64,000 bases of DNA from Amblyornis subalaris. Its lineage: Eukaryota > Chordata > Aves > Passeriformes > Ptilonorhynchidae. The stretch lies in assembly GCA_018881555.1 (NCBI GenBank), contig JACAXG010000131.1, positions 1,240,001 through 1,304,000 on the forward strand, in the 5' to 3' direction. Every line of letters starts with the position of its first letter. Within the stretch, counting starts at the first letter, position 1. The notes under the pieces were generated by a model, which worked only from the letters and a program-made list of their open reading frames with translations, made no database searches and was not told the origin of the DNA. Positions 11,425-23,962 of the stretch are shown here, in pieces. Made by a program: the position numbers and the translations under genes.

Positions 11425-14388
11425 TCTCCACTGGATTTTTTTTTCCTTAATATTTCCATTATGGACAGCAGAGTCAATGGGTGGGAACTTTTCTGTGTGA
11501 AGAAGCATTGACAGGAGGTGAAGGTAGAAGGTCCCATCCTGGCCTGTGGCTGGAAGAACTCTTGGTCACCTGATCCCAGTGGGATCACTTTCCTCTCTTT
11601 CAGATGTCTCTTTGGGTCCTGAACAGCCCACAGACATGCCAACAACAGCAGAAGTCTCTGCAGGCAAAATGTTTTGGAGTTTTGCACATATCTCTCTGTT
11701 TTTATTAAGGATAAAAATTCTGCCGTAGAGGAAGTGTCTGTATTTGGTTGTGTCCCTTTGACTATTCCATACCAAGCCTTTGCAAAGAAATAACTTATTT
11801 TCTCTACATTCTTATTGCAGATATTTCAACACACCCTCTTCCAAGTCAGGGTACTCTTTCCCCTAGAACAATGGCAGTCAAATTATCCCAATCATTTTCC
11901 TCTGTCCTCTCTAGAAAACAATTCTCTGAAGATTGTCTGTGCTGTAAACATGACAGTAGTCCAAAAGTCAGGAGTAGGACTTGAATACAATCCCACACAT
12001 TTTAAAGAAGATTAAAAGGTTTATTGTGTGAATTTCATTCACTATTTGCTCACATTTTATTACTTACTTCAAGAAGAATAAAAACCGGTAAGTACTAAGT
12101 ATTATTTGTATCTATGCAGAGGAAACAAAACAGTAATTTTAGGCTAGTCACAGTAAATAGGTTTAAGTAGCCATTGTTTGCACACAGGGATCATGGCTGG
12201 TGGGAAATTCAAGTGCAGGTGTCAGTTGTGGAGGGTGAGCAAGCTGATCTGTGTGGATGTGAACTCTCTGTCTCAGATCATGGAAAAGTCACCAACCAGT
12301 TTGATAGTGATAAAATTACAGTAGCATAATAAATTGTTATTAAATTTAATTGCTAGCATAATCATAAAAGGTTAAACTTACTCTATCACTTGTATAGTCA
12401 GACCAAATGTCCCTATAGTTTGAAAGCCTGTTGCTGGGTAGGGACTGGTAAAAGAGTCCTGGGAACGCCAGAACAAGGCTGGTACAGGCAGGTATTTCTC
12501 CAGTACATGCTCCAGACCCCAGCAGCTGAAGCCCTGGGGCATTCCTGACCCCGTTCCTGATCCCATTCCTGACTGTGCTGATGTATTGAAAAACCTTCCT
12601 TGCTTCCGGGGTCAGAGCACTGCAGAGTCACTCAGCTTCCGGAAATTCTCCAGTCCATGAAGTAACATTTAACTGGCCAAAGTAGCTACCAAGTCTGATG
12701 TGACAGCCAGGTCGTACTTGAGCTGTGGAGAGAGCAGAGAAAGGAGATGAGCTGCAACCCAAGAGGATGGAGCGAGGATTTGTTGCAGGAGCAGCTAATA
12801 GCCACAATCAGCACTGGAGAGTCTGTGGTCTGTGCACACACAACAGAAAGAAGATTTTGTCTGAGGAGGGTTAAAATAGGAAACAATAATAAGAAAAGTA
12901 ACACAAGCAGGCAAATAATATTCTTTTCCAGTTTCTAGGCAGAGATCAGAGGCATAAAGAGATTAAATGATCTGCCCCAGCTTGAACCAGGTATGTATGC
13001 CCTGATCAGGAATTTCTTTCCTCTGCTTTTGCCCTAAGATTATCCTCTATCAGATTTTGCAAGATTCAAACTGCTTCACACATTGACCACCAATGCATAA
13101 CAATTTGCAAGGAGCCTTGCAAGTAAAGCCTGTGTCCTAAAGTCTGACTGGGCTGCAGGACTGAAGGTCTGTGAGAATTTCCAGGAAGGATTTGAAAAAT
13201 TACAGGATGAGGAGAATTACCTGAACTAGACCCCAAATGCATTTTAAGGTTTAGGAATATAAGATATATTTGCAAATGCATATTAGCAGCAAAATGCAGT
13301 GACAGCAAAGCCCCCGAATCAGTCATCATACACTCATTTCAACAGACCTGCCAAAACTCCTAATTAGGGTCTCCCTTAGGACTCTTTTTTTCTATCTCAT
13401 TATCCTGATAAAGTGGACACCAATGAGTCACTTAATGAGGATTAAACTGTAGGCTTTAGTTGAATTTGCATCTCACATTTGCTATTGATGAGACTCTCCT
13501 GAAATACGCCAGATACACTTGCCAGTTTCTAATTCAGAATTCAAAATACTGTATAAAAAAATCTGGTAATAGAATTCCACTGCTTTGCCTTGCAATTGTC
13601 CAAAACTAAGAGATAAAAATTGTCTGTTTTGATAAATACAGCGTTTTCCTATCCACAGGCCAACAGTGTGTGTCATATTGCTGTGTATCTGGCTTAAAAG
13701 GGACAGCTGCTCCAGGGATCTGGAAACACTCTCTTTAGTTTTTAACAGAAGGAAAAACTGAAACGGAAGCAGATGTTTGTGACTGTATCATGCGTGAGAT
13801 AAGGCCTTTGGAGATTTATTTTTTTTCCCCAACAGCAAGTGTTTAAAGTCTCGTCTTCCTTAAAGGAATTTTGATTTCATGCCTGACCCAAGAAATATGC
13901 TTTGTGTAAATACACATGACAGAGTTCCTTGCTGATGGTTTCAGCCAGCGCTGGGGCTGAGTCATTAGGATGTTCTGAACACAGAGGTGATCCATGGCCA
14001 GGTGGGAGTTTGTTCTTCTGCACCTCCTCCACTGCCCTGCTCTTGGTTTTCAGGTAGCACCACTAAATTCCACGCTCCCGAAATGGCCGGGAGCCCCCAG
14101 GTCCTGGGAGACAAGAGGACCAAAAAAAGTTCACTCAGCATTCCTAAAACCTGCAAGTCCTGAATTAGTGTCTCAAATTAGACAGTGTTCAAGAGAACTT
14201 AATTAACACCTTCTAAATGAAGTTTGTCTTGCAGAGATCCACAAACCAAGAAGCTCATTCCTTTCTGAGAATTCCTTGCTCTTCAACATAGACAAGGATT
14301 AACACTGACACTCCCATCAGTTTCACCAACACAATTACTCATCTCTTATTTCTCATCTTCTTTCCTTCATCTGTTCATTGACATCTAG
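11425..14388. other. Unique non-coding sequence
   Basis: No recognised gene or repeat. The region around 12400-12800 is somewhat GC-richer and gives overlapping minus-strand frames of 62 and 72 codons at 12378-12631, with no recognisable domain. Nothing else stands out. There is no N base between 11207 and 15649. Confidence 0.55.
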
Positions 14389-14389
14389 C

Positions 14390-14442
14390 TGGACTCAGTG
14401 ATCCTTGTGGGCCCCTTCCAACGCAGAATATTCTGTGATCTG
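14390..14442 (+). repeat. CR1 LINE tail fragment
   Basis: A short sense-strand CR1 tail. It has 'ctggactcagtgatccttgt', then 'gggccccttccaacgcagaa' and the end 'tattctgtgatctg'. Only about 50 bp remain. It sits about 35 bp upstream of a longer CR1 in the same orientation, so this is either two independent insertions or one insertion next to an older tail. Confidence 0.85.
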
Positions 14443-14477
14443 AATGTCGATTGGTGAGACACTTTATGCTTCAGAAG

Positions 14478-14750
14478 AGGCAAGGACAAGGGGGAATGGT
14501 TTTAAACTAAAAGAGAAGAGATTTAGATTAGATGTTAGGAAGAAATTCTTGCCTGTGAGGGTGGTGAGGTCCTGGCACAGGCTGTCCAGAGAAGCTGTGG
14601 CTGCCCCATCCCTGGAAGTGTTCAAGGCCAGGTTGGACGGGGCTTGGATCAGTCTGGGATAGTGGAAGGTGTCCCTGCCCATGGCAGGGGATTGGAATGA
14701 GATGAGCTCTAAGATCTCTCCAAACACAAACCATTCTCTGATTCTATGAT
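14478..14750 (+). repeat. CR1 LINE fragment, 3' end
   Basis: Sense CR1 3' end of about 270 bp. Landmarks in order are 'gcaaggacaagggggaatgg', 'gatttagattagatgttagg', 'ggtggtgaggtcctggcaca', 'gaagctgtggctgccccatc', 'gttcaaggccaggttggacg', 'agtggaaggtgtccctgccc' and the terminal 'attctctgattctatgat'. The frames overlapping it on both strands (14444-14734) are translations of the repeat. Confidence 0.95.
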
Positions 14751-16940
14751 TTGGAGACCTTGTTTAAGACTCTCAGAAGTGTGTGCACGTCTGTGGCCTG
14801 ACACACAGTGGTTTTTAATGGCTGGGAGATAAAAATTTGTTAAGAAGTATTTTCCATCATTTTTGCATGTCATCATCTACCAAATCTGAGCTGTGAAGCA
14901 CATCTATGAATGATCTTGCCATGGAAAGAAGATCAAAGTCCCTAGTCAGGTTTAGAAAGCAAATATGACACCCATTGTAACCACAATAAAAACAGTGAGA
15001 CATGTGAAAGCAAATCACAGACCTCAGGCAAAGCCAGAGGAAATGTGCAGGAAGACTCCAGGTACACAGGCAGGTTTTTTCCTATTTTGGCATTGCTGCC
15101 CATAAAAGAATGTCAGAGACAGGTCCTTTTTTTAAAGAACTTCTTCTTTTGCCAATCCCAGAACAGCTGCTGTGACCAGAATCCTGCTATCTGCTGTGAT
15201 GCCAAAGCAGTTTTCACCTCGCACTGGGGATTTCTTTTCAAAAAGGTTCCCCCCTACACACAAGAGCAGTGGGGTCTATAGGGGTGCCCAGTCTTACATA
15301 TCTTCGAGCAGCTGGAGGGAAGAGTGGTTTTGACACAAGCATTTTCTTTTTCCCATTTCATGGCAAGAAATGAGTCACACATTCAGTAAACTGTATATGT
15401 TTGGGAATGTTCTTTTTTAATTCAACAAAAATGGGTACATTGGAGAAGGATTGATCATGGTCTTGGTGCAACAGTGAGGTGCATCCAGTGAAAGAACAGA
15501 TCAGAGATTTAAAACAAGCTAGACAAAGTCTCTCATCATAGAACATGCAGCCAGCCCATGGAGTTCCCTCTTTCCACACACTGATATCAGATATTGCAAG
15601 GGCTAAATCTTCTGATAATTTCAAGTGTTGCCCATACAGCTTTGTAGANAAGAAGCTCGTTGAGTTAGGTACAAAGCACAATTTCAAGCTCATGAAACCC
15701 CTGAGCTGTAATTTATTGCCGTCTGGGAGAGAATTCTGAAGAAATATTGCAGATAGACACTAATTTTTGGCTCCTACTGGGGACAGGATATTGGTCTGAT
15801 CCAGTACAGTGATTTTTTTGTTCTTAAATATCAACACATTTTGCTTGGTGTTGCAATGTGCAATATTTTGTCTTCCCAGTCCTAAATTCCCAAACAAGAT
15901 TTTTTTTATCCCACAAAATTTAAAAACAAGAAGGAAAAAAATCATCAACTTTGTTTTTTTCTGATTGATTCAAGCTGACTTTTATTTTGCTTTTCTTTTT
16001 CAACATTAAATTGATAAATATGTTATTTGCAGTCAAAGCTAAGATTTACTTTACTTCGTTTAGTCACTAAATCATTTGGACTTGAATTTAAGCAGGTTTG
16101 CATAATGACAGTCTGTTGTGCTTCTTGATTTGGGAATTAGGGATCTTGGAGGAACCCTACCGTTTACCAGCTTCAGTAAAATATCAATTTTAAATTCATT
16201 CCAATGAGTTTGGGTTCTTCTCTTCCCTGTGGAGAAGTACACCTCATATTACGTGGTACAGTGGTTACAATGGCACCCCAAATGATGGATAACCCCAATC
16301 TCTTGTACCCCAGAGACCACACCTCTGCAGATGAGACCTCACAGCTGAAAGTCCTGAGATGTGTCTGGTGACTGTGATAAAGAAACTATTTTGAGTGAAG
16401 GGCTTCCCAGCTTGGAATTTGCTTCAGCCCCTTTTCAACAGTCAGGGCATTTCTGCAAATCTTGTGTCTACATAAAAATATTCCCTACTATATAGTGAAT
16501 CTACTATATAAAGACAACATCTGGAACTGCAAGAATAACAATTACACTGATTAAGATTTTCAAAACTTCTTTCCTAGTTTAGCAAGCCCTACCATTTACT
16601 GGTATCCTAGCACTTCCACTTTTGGCTGGTTTAATTTAGGTTATTCATTCTACTCTATGAAATGAGGACACAGTTGTCAATGGCCGCTGTCATTGTGCCT
16701 GACATCTTCCTTCTGAACAGCTTTGCGCTTCCAGGACTGAGATGTCTGAAGTTCATGGACAATCAGACTATTGACATCAAGGAATTTTTAGCCATAAGTC
16801 TGAGGTCAGAAAAGGGTGGTTTTGAGTCACAGGATGACACTGGGAATTAAATTGGATGAGCTCATCCCTACCTTGCAGAAAGTCATTTACAGCAGTACCT
16901 GCTCTGAGTGGGATTGAGCTGGTTGCGTTGCCATCACTTA
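14751..16940. other. Unique non-coding sequence
   Basis: AT-rich, with no recognised transposable element. The frames at 15358-15739 overlap on opposite strands, carry an ambiguous base (15649) and show no domain. A small imperfect repeat of CTATATAGTGAAT / CTACTATATAAAG lies near 16485-16515. There are T-rich runs around 15900-15960. Confidence 0.55.
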
Positions 16941-17020
16941 GAGAATCAGAGAATTATTGAATGGTTTGTGTTGGAAGGGACACTAAGGATTATGTGGTTC
17001 CAACCCCCTGCCATGTCTCA
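16941..17020 (-). repeat. CR1 LINE tail fragment
   Basis: Minus-strand CR1 terminus of about 80 bp: 'gagaatcagagaattattga', 'atggtttgtgttggaaggga' and 'gtggttccaaccccctgcca'. The match stops abruptly at about 17020, giving a very short 5'-truncated copy. Confidence 0.85.
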
Positions 17021-18387
17021 GAAACAACCCCCTTCATTTAGTAGTGATGAATCCCACCCTGAATATCTTCTCTGTATTTCCTTAATATTCAGATCTAAAA
17101 GTCAAAGATTGGCTGAGATCAGGGCCTACTCCATACAGTTTGATGGCAAAAATGAATGCAATGTACCAGAATGCTCCAGTTTTGCTTCAAACACAGATTT
17201 TTCCGTGCTCACCTGAAAAACCAAGGTTTGTTCATCTGTTATTTACACAAATGGAGATTATGGTATAATGACAAAGAACACCCTCTATGACAAAGAACTA
17301 GTATCAGGAGAGCATCATACCTATAACAATAAATTTTAGAACACCAGATGTATTTTAGAGAAGTCACATTTAGTCAGGGGTTAGTCTCTGTGCAATTACA
17401 TCTCTTGCTTTTAAAAGAAGGGAAAACACTTTGTAAAACCATTAAAAGGAGTAGAAACTCCTTCTCTAAGTATCTAGAAAGTCCTGTGTAGAGCCGGAGG
17501 CTCCCAGCCACCCCCATGCCAGTTTTCCAAGGCACATGATGCTTGCTNAAGATACCAAGTTACTACTTACTGTGTATTTTAGTAGGGGACAAAAATCTGT
17601 CTCGGATGGTTTTGGACACCTTGTTACATCCCATTCCAAAATCTGTCAAGCATGTGATGACAGCTGAGGCACAGAGGAATACTGCTCCAGTTCAAGAACA
17701 AGAAGGCCCAGAAGGAAAATTTGCTGATTTGCTAAACTCTTTATATTTCCAGATACAGCTGTAGGATACTGAGCATGTTACTGTAAAGTATCACAAATAT
17801 CAGGACTTTTGCCTCCAAGGATTATTGAGCCGGGCAGTTCCTATCTGAACAGTTCCCCTGTAACTTGGGCATTGCCAATAGAGTAATCCTGAAATCTCAT
17901 GTTGACAGATAGAGCTGCATTTGGATTCATCCAAATCAGAGTTGCCTAGAGGTTTCGATGGAACAACTTTTACAGGAGATTTCAAACTAAATCTCTAATG
18001 GCTTGTGTTTGCTATCAGTGTAAAGACACATCTTGCCTCAGAGAAGCAAGAAACATAGTTCAGTGTGTATTTTTATTAGGATAAATGGCANCAATAAAGG
18101 TAACCAGTCTGAGAGAGTTATCCATTATATCCCCCACGCTGGTGTTGCAGTTAATATAGCTGGTCAGTGGGAAAGTGTACACTAGGGGAAGGTGATTATA
18201 TTTTGCTTAAATGTTGCAGTAGAGGTACTCCCCAAAATGTTGTCCCCAGCCCAGTACCAATGAGAAAAGAAGAACNTGCAGTGTCCTACTTTCTGGCACC
18301 AGATCCCTACATGCTCTCAGAGCCTTTGTAGACTCACATGACTTATGCTAAAGCATCTTGTCTTTGGTTTAAGCCCANGTGGGTCCT
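17021..18387. other. Unique non-coding sequence
   Basis: No gene recognised. A 12-bp direct repeat, ATGACAAAGAAC, occurs twice about 20 bp apart near 17267-17300. The short frames are unsupported. Confidence 0.55.
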
Positions 18388-18588
18388 CACTAAAACAGTG
18401 TCAAGCATTAGGACAGGCTGCCCAGGGGCAGTGGTGGAGTCACCATCTCTGNAGGGATTTAAAAGACATGTAAATGTGGCACTTGATGACATGGCTTAGT
18501 GGTGGGCTTGGCAGTGTTTGTCAGTGTTAGATTAATAGTTGGACTTGATGACCTTACATGTTTTTTTCCATGCTAAACAATTCTATGA
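18388..18588 (+). repeat. CR1 LINE fragment, 3' end
   Basis: Sense CR1 3' end of about 200 bp with the words 'tgtcaagcattaggacaggc', 'gtggtggagtcaccatctct', 'tttaaaagacatgtaaatgt', 'gacatggcttagtggtgggc', 'tggacttgatgacctta' and a degraded tail ending in TTCTATGA. It belongs to the same subfamily group as the 11194 and 19885 copies. It contains one ambiguous base near 18452. Confidence 0.93.
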
Positions 18589-19884
18589 GCCTACGAAAAC
18601 AACACGATGGTGCCCAAACTTAGATCTCATATGAAAATGTACAGGTAGCTTAAGTGACTTCTAAAGCCTTTCTGGGTAGGAACAATTCAAGAGCGTGGTC
18701 TGCAGTCAGTCCATTTCGATCCCATCTCCATGTCTTTCCTGCCAGAAATCTCCCTCCTGCAGCGTACCTGGAAAAATGCAGAAAAGGCAGTGATTTNACT
18801 TGGCAAAAACTCAAATCAACACAGTTACAGTGAGCAAAACTTTTAACCTTGTCCCCAAGACTGTCTAGAATAGATGTTCTTCTGCTGTTTTCTTTTGGGA
18901 ATAAAATCCTATCTCTCCCCTGCAGGTATCCTTTCTCTCTTTGTAGTAGCGTAGTTACTGGGATCCAATTTAAAATGTTCAAAACCCCAAATTCCTCAAA
19001 AGGCAGTGTGAAACTACACCTCACACATCACTGCAAAAACAAGCAAGCTTTGATTTATTTCAGAAGTGGAGTGTTCCTCCACTGTCACTAAAAGTTAGTT
19101 GTACAGGAATAGTGTTAATGTGGCTGAAATACAGGGTTATAAAAATTCTGATTCTTTTGCCAGCTTTGCTGTAATCTACACTTTGAGTGTAAAATTCCAC
19201 TCACCTTGCCCAAAATTACCCACCTCTAAATGAGGCATCCAGTCGGTGTCCCTTTGGCTCCCTGGATGANGAGCAGAGATGATGAAAACGCAGAGAGGAT
19301 GTTTATCGTGTTTATTACAATGAATATTGATAGACACCTGCTTATCAATAAACACATGCTTATTAATAAATCAAGTTTTTTAATAAACACTTTCTCATGT
19401 GGGTTGGATATATTATGATTTGGGGGGGTTTCCTGTCTCTATTGCACAGCTGAAGGAGTGTAGATGACCCATCTAGGTTTTATTTACAGCTTTAGAGCAG
19501 ATAGATTTCACTGTGATAAATTCCGGTTTTCTTTTCAGAAGCGTGCAGTGATTACAACCTCTGTTCCCCACTTCTTGGGAGCACTTTACANGTGCTTTAA
19601 CCAAGGTGGATCACCCAAAAGGTCCACTGTATTTCTTGCAGCCTGTCCACTCCTCTAAAANATAAAAACCCTGTTAGACAAACTTGTTTTATACTTGTTT
19701 TGGTTGCTAAAACACATCATTTCGCAGGCCCTGGCTGAAGTGTACCACAGGAGCACTAGGTGGCAATGCTGTTACAGCGAAAACGCCAGCAGCTCCCTGA
19801 AACACCAGCGATCCCAGCGATGCTCCACAGGCTGGGCACAGGCTCAGAGAGAGGCCACCGCTTCCTCCGTGGGTGCAGGACATC
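18589..19884. other. Unique non-coding sequence, internal AATAAACA-type repeats
   Basis: Mostly single-copy-looking DNA. At about 19325-19390 there are three imperfect copies of a motif around CTTATCAATAAACA / CTTATTAATAAATC / TTTTAATAAACA, a short degenerate tandem. The sequence at 19690-19884 leads into the CR1 that follows and may be its diverged upstream part, but I cannot match it confidently. Confidence 0.5.
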
Positions 19885-20414
19885 GTTTTGATTGCACCTC
19901 TCTGCTGGGCACTGGGGAGGCCACACCTCAAATCCTGCGTTCAGTTTTGGTCTCCCCACGACAAGAAAGACATTGAGGAGCTGGAGAGTGTCCAGAGAAG
20001 GGAAGGGAGCTGGAGAAGGGTCTGGAGCACAAGTCTGGTGAGGAGCAGCTGATGGAGCTGGGGGGGCTCAGCCTGGAGGAAAGGAGGCTCAGAGAGAACT
20101 TTCTCACTGTCTACAACTCCCTGAAAGGAGGGTGGAGCTGGGTGGGTGTTGGACAAGAGGAAACGGCCCCAAGTTGTGCCAGGGGACATTTAGGTTGAAT
20201 ATTAGAAAAAATTTCTTCATGAAAAGGGTTGTCAAGCACTGGAACAGGTTGCCCAGGGAAGATGTGGAGTCACCATCCCTGGAGGTATTCAAAAGATGAG
20301 TGGATGTGGCACTTGGGGACATGGTTTAGGGGTGGANTTAGCTGGGATGGTTTAACAGTTGAACTCAATGGTCTTAGAGGTCTTTTCCTACCTAAACAAT
20401 TCCATGATTCTGTG
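19885..20414 (+). repeat. CR1 LINE, 3' region with end of the ORF2/3' UTR
   Basis: Sense CR1 of about 530 bp, with the left edge uncertain. Landmarks in order are 'ggcactggggaggccacacc', 'ttcagttttggtctccccac', 'gacaagaaagacattgagga', 'gtccagagaagggaagggag', 'aggagcagctgatggagctg', 'cagcctggaggaaaggaggc', 'ctacaactccctgaaaggag', 'aggttgaatattagaaaaaa', 'ggaacaggttgcccagggaa', 'ttgaactcaatggtcttaga' and the terminal 'attccatgattctgtg'. The leftmost ~200 bp correspond to the distal end of the reverse-transcriptase frame in this family, but no intact frame survives. It is one of the three longest CR1 pieces here. Confidence 0.93.
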
Positions 20415-21216
20415 CTTTTGGTTGCACAGGCTTGCTCTGAGTGAGAAGTAGCTGGTCCATTTGTTTCCACTTTTGATATAAAGAAAGATAATGACCTGAC
20501 GTTTAGCACAAATTTGGTCTTGCCCATATAATTTCCGGTGGGTCCAGGGAATATTGAATGGGAAATACTGAATGAGGAACACANAGCAATGAGCTGACAG
20601 TCCTACCAGGTTGGGGTTCAACCATTTGACCAAAGGAGGAGAAAACTCAAGCCTGATGGTAATAATGTGGGTGAAATCATAAAAATCCTTCCCTTCCCCT
20701 TTCTGTATGTACTACTGGCAGTGAAATCAAAGACAATATTCCAGGGTATAAAATCTTGGATGTGGACAGCTTTTCTTAAGATAAGTGCTTTTGAAGNGAA
20801 AAAAGCCAGTGCAAGTGTTCTACAGCTGCCAGTTCAGTGCAGCAAGAAATCTGTGTTTAATTGATTCCAATACAATTTAATACAATTAATCTGTATTATN
20901 AGGTCATGACTCTGAGAGGCCTCTCCACACTTTCAATATTTATTTTAATCCACTTTAATTCATATAATTTACCAGTATCATAAATTGTGTGAATTGCTTC
21001 TATGGGTACCAACAAAGTAAGGAACTGTTCTGGTCTGGGATTATCCCATCACTACAGGAACCTGTTTTTTAACTTATTTTTAAGGAAATACTGCATCATG
21101 TTGATAGCAAAACTGCTNGTGTGCAGAAAAGACCTCCCCATGTTCCAGAGTGAGGAGAATATTNATCTTCACTATTTTGGTCTTAAAATGTCTTTATAGT
21201 TTTATGTACTTTATAT
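20415..21216. other. Unique non-coding sequence
   Basis: No recognised gene or repeat. A short imperfect duplication, AATACAATTTAATACAATTAAT, lies near 20868-20890. Several single N bases are present. Confidence 0.55.
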
Positions 21217-21273
21217 GATGGACTTGGTGACCTTAGAGGCCTTTCCCAACCCTAGTGATTCCATGATTCTATT
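21217..21273 (+). repeat. CR1 LINE tail fragment
   Basis: A 57-bp sense CR1 tail. It has 'atgatggacttggtgacctt', 'agaggcctttcccaacccta' and the end 'gattccatgattctat'. No upstream CR1 sequence is present. Confidence 0.88.
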
Positions 21274-22596
21274 CCATATGTAAGCCTAAGTAAAATAAAT
21301 AAATTAAATGAATGGATGCACATCCACAGGCTTGTAAGAGTTTTGCATATGTAGCCAAATGTGTGATGTTTTTTCATGTATTTATACTTGAAGTGATAAA
21401 TGCAGACTTTCTTGAAACTTTTCAGTGGGAAAAAATGAATAATGCTGCTGATCCAAAAGGCAAGTACATTTTCCTTTGGAATNCTCCCATTTATTTAGAG
21501 ATTTTCTAATCAAAATGCTATTTGAATATTTTCCACAAGGATGCAAATTTAGCTACTCTAAGCAGATTTGGTTTTCTTTTTGGAGCAGCACATAGGTCCT
21601 GATTTCACAAAAGATAAACTTGTCAAGATATGNGCTGCACCAAAAGGGTTCCTGATTTTGCCCTGTCTTATCTGACCACTTTTTTCTTCCCCTTCCTAAT
21701 CCTTGAACTCTTCTGCAGTGTGTCTGAGGAGGGANATTGCCTGTTTAACTACAGTTTTCTTGTTTGTTGAGGGAAATCCATGGTCTGGTTGGTGACAGGG
21801 AAATATTGCAAACAAACAAACAAANAAATAATATCCAAAAAGTAGTTACTAGTCCTGAGGAGTTTTGTGGGTTTGGATTTCTTTTTTGTTTCCTGAATAT
21901 ACCATTACAAGATGGGGAGGGAAACAAGAAAAGGTTTTATCGCTATTACGGAAAGAGCAGTTTCTTTTTCAGACTCAGAGCCATCCATTTAGACCTGAAT
22001 AAAGAGAGGAAGGAAATCAGAGATTTTNGCTGGGGTTTATCCATGTGATCCTACATAGGCTTTGACAGCACAATGAAGTTGTGCTGATATCTGAAGAAAA
22101 ATCAGAAGCAGCCATAAGGTGGAAAGTTTAAAGAAGTGAAAAGATGTGCATTTCTGGTCTTATTCATGTCTCATTAGCTTCTGGCACAGTAAATTGCCTA
22201 GACCAGCAAAAAACACTTGTTCTTTCTCTTTTTTAATGCAAATTTTCTGAAAAAAAATTGTAATGTCAGTGAAAAAATATGGTTCCCAANGAATAGACCG
22301 GACATAACATTTTCAAAAGCATCAGCTTTGACAATTAAGAGTTTGTGTCCACCATCCCCCTTTCCAAACAGGTTTATCTCTCCATAATTCCTTTTAAGAA
22401 AACATATCAGCAAGTTTTCAAACACTTTTTCTTTCCAGGAGATTCTCCATGTTTCTGTGCTCAGTCAATAAATTAGAAATAAAGAAGTTCCTCTGACTGG
22501 GACAGGGATGGGAGAACATCTACAAAGGAATTAATTCAACACTTACTGAAATCAGTAGTATTTGGATGATCCATGTTTCTCATTACATGCCTTAGT
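21274..22596. other. Unique non-coding sequence
   Basis: AT-rich, with no recognised gene or element. Single N bases interrupt several short frames. An AACA-rich patch, (AAAC)n-like, lies near 21808-21826. Confidence 0.55.
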
Positions 22597-22662
22597 GAAA
22601 ATTTCCAAAGGTTGTTGGATGCTAAAATAGAAAATTTCCAAAGGTTGTTGGATGCTAAAATA
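22597..22662. repeat. Perfect 33-bp tandem duplication
   Basis: Two identical, abutting 33-bp units (22597-22629 and 22630-22662), each starting GAAAATTTCCAAAGG and ending GATGCTAAAATA. Identity without decay suggests a recent duplication or gene-conversion event. The period is a multiple of three, so a minus-strand frame reads an 11-residue repeat, but nothing else supports coding. Confidence 0.97.
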
Positions 22663-23477
22663 TGTAGCTGAAAATTCAAGCCTTTTTGAAACCACCCTAC
22701 TCTTCCAGACACCAAAAATTCCTGCTCTAGTCTCATGGATCACAGTGAAGTGACAGTCAAATAAATACCCCAGAACCCTCCAGACCTTCCTTTTCCTTAT
22801 TAANTCCAAAATGAATGACTCCAAAATTCCAGATGAGAAACATAGGGAAGAGCAATGCCCTTCGTCCTTACTTGGGGAAGACACCACAACTCAAGAGAGG
22901 CATTTTAAAGCTCACAGGGCTTCCTTTACCTAGGCCGTTTGTGATTCCTGTGTGATTTACCTCCTACATTCTTAATGGAATTTCCAAGGAAGAACCCCAG
23001 TGGAGAAATTTAAGATTGAAAATAGGCACATGAGCCCAGTCAGAAATCCTGGAGCTGGGTAAGTCTAACAGATCACTAGAGCAGCTGGAAAAATCCTGGA
23101 AAATGCCACACTCTCTGGAAAACCCCTAGCTGGAATGTGNAAAACTTTTTTACTTTTCTTTGACTTTTCAAAAAAGGACTTCCCCCCACGCCCCTGCCTT
23201 TCAACATCCTTCCCATTAATTTTCTTACCAATATTTTTAATGAAATGCTTTGGTATACAGTGGTGTTTACTAAAAGCCATGACAAAAAAATGTTTTTATT
23301 TATAAAAATTGAAAGCTACAATTAGGAATATCTCTATGATTTTTTCAACACAAATAATTAAAAATACATATTGGAGTTTAAAAACCCCCCAGAGACCAAA
23401 CTGTCTTTTTTTCTCTTTTAATATTTTCTTTTGCATTCAGAGCAAACATCTTTCAAATAAGCAGAGGAAATTCACTG
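22663..23477. other. Unique non-coding sequence
   Basis: No gene or transposable element recognised. It is AT-rich, with many short A/T runs before the CR1 that follows. Confidence 0.55.
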
Positions 23478-23962
23478 AATCATAGAATCATAGAATGGTT
23501 TGGGCTGGAAGGGACCTCGTTCCAACCCCTGCCATGGGCAGGGACACCTTCCACTATCCCAGATGGCTCCAAGCCGCATGCAACCTGGCCTTGGACAATT
23601 CCAGGGATGGGGCAGCCACAGCTTCTCTGGGCAACCTGTGCCAGGGCCTCACCACCCTCACAGTAAAGAATTTCTTTCTAATAATCCCATCTAAACCTAC
23701 CCTCTGTCANCTTGAAACCAATCCCCCATGTCCTGTCACTCCAGACCCTTGTAAATGGTCTCTCTCCATCTTCCTTGTCAGCTCCCTTCGGGGACTGGAA
23801 AGCCACAATTAGGTCACCCCAAAGTCTCTTCTGCTCCAGGCTGAACAATCCCAATTCTCTCAACCTTTCCTCACAGCAGAGCTGCTCCATCCCTCTGATC
23901 AACTNGGTGGCCTCCTCTGGACTCACTCCAACGGCTCCACCTCCTTCCAACCTCAGAGTTGG
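23478..23962 (-). repeat. CR1 LINE fragment, 3' end (about 485 bp)
   Basis: A well-preserved minus-strand CR1. It starts with two tail units (AATCATAGAATCATAGAATGG), then 'ttgggctggaagggacctcg', 'cctgccatgggcagggacac', 'ccaagccgcatgcaacctgg', 'gatggggcagccacagcttc', 'cagggcctcaccaccctcac', 'tgtcctgtcactccagaccc', 'aggctgaacaatcccaattc' and 'tggcctcctctggactcact'. The clean double tail unit and high match to the family pattern suggest one of the younger copies here. The overlapping frames at 23495-24014 are repeat translations. Confidence 0.96.

Noticed and set aside
11208..11687. 159-codon minus-strand open frame, the longest in the window
   Set aside because: Its C-terminal half is the translation of the CR1 at 11194-11424. 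The rest has no recognisable domain.
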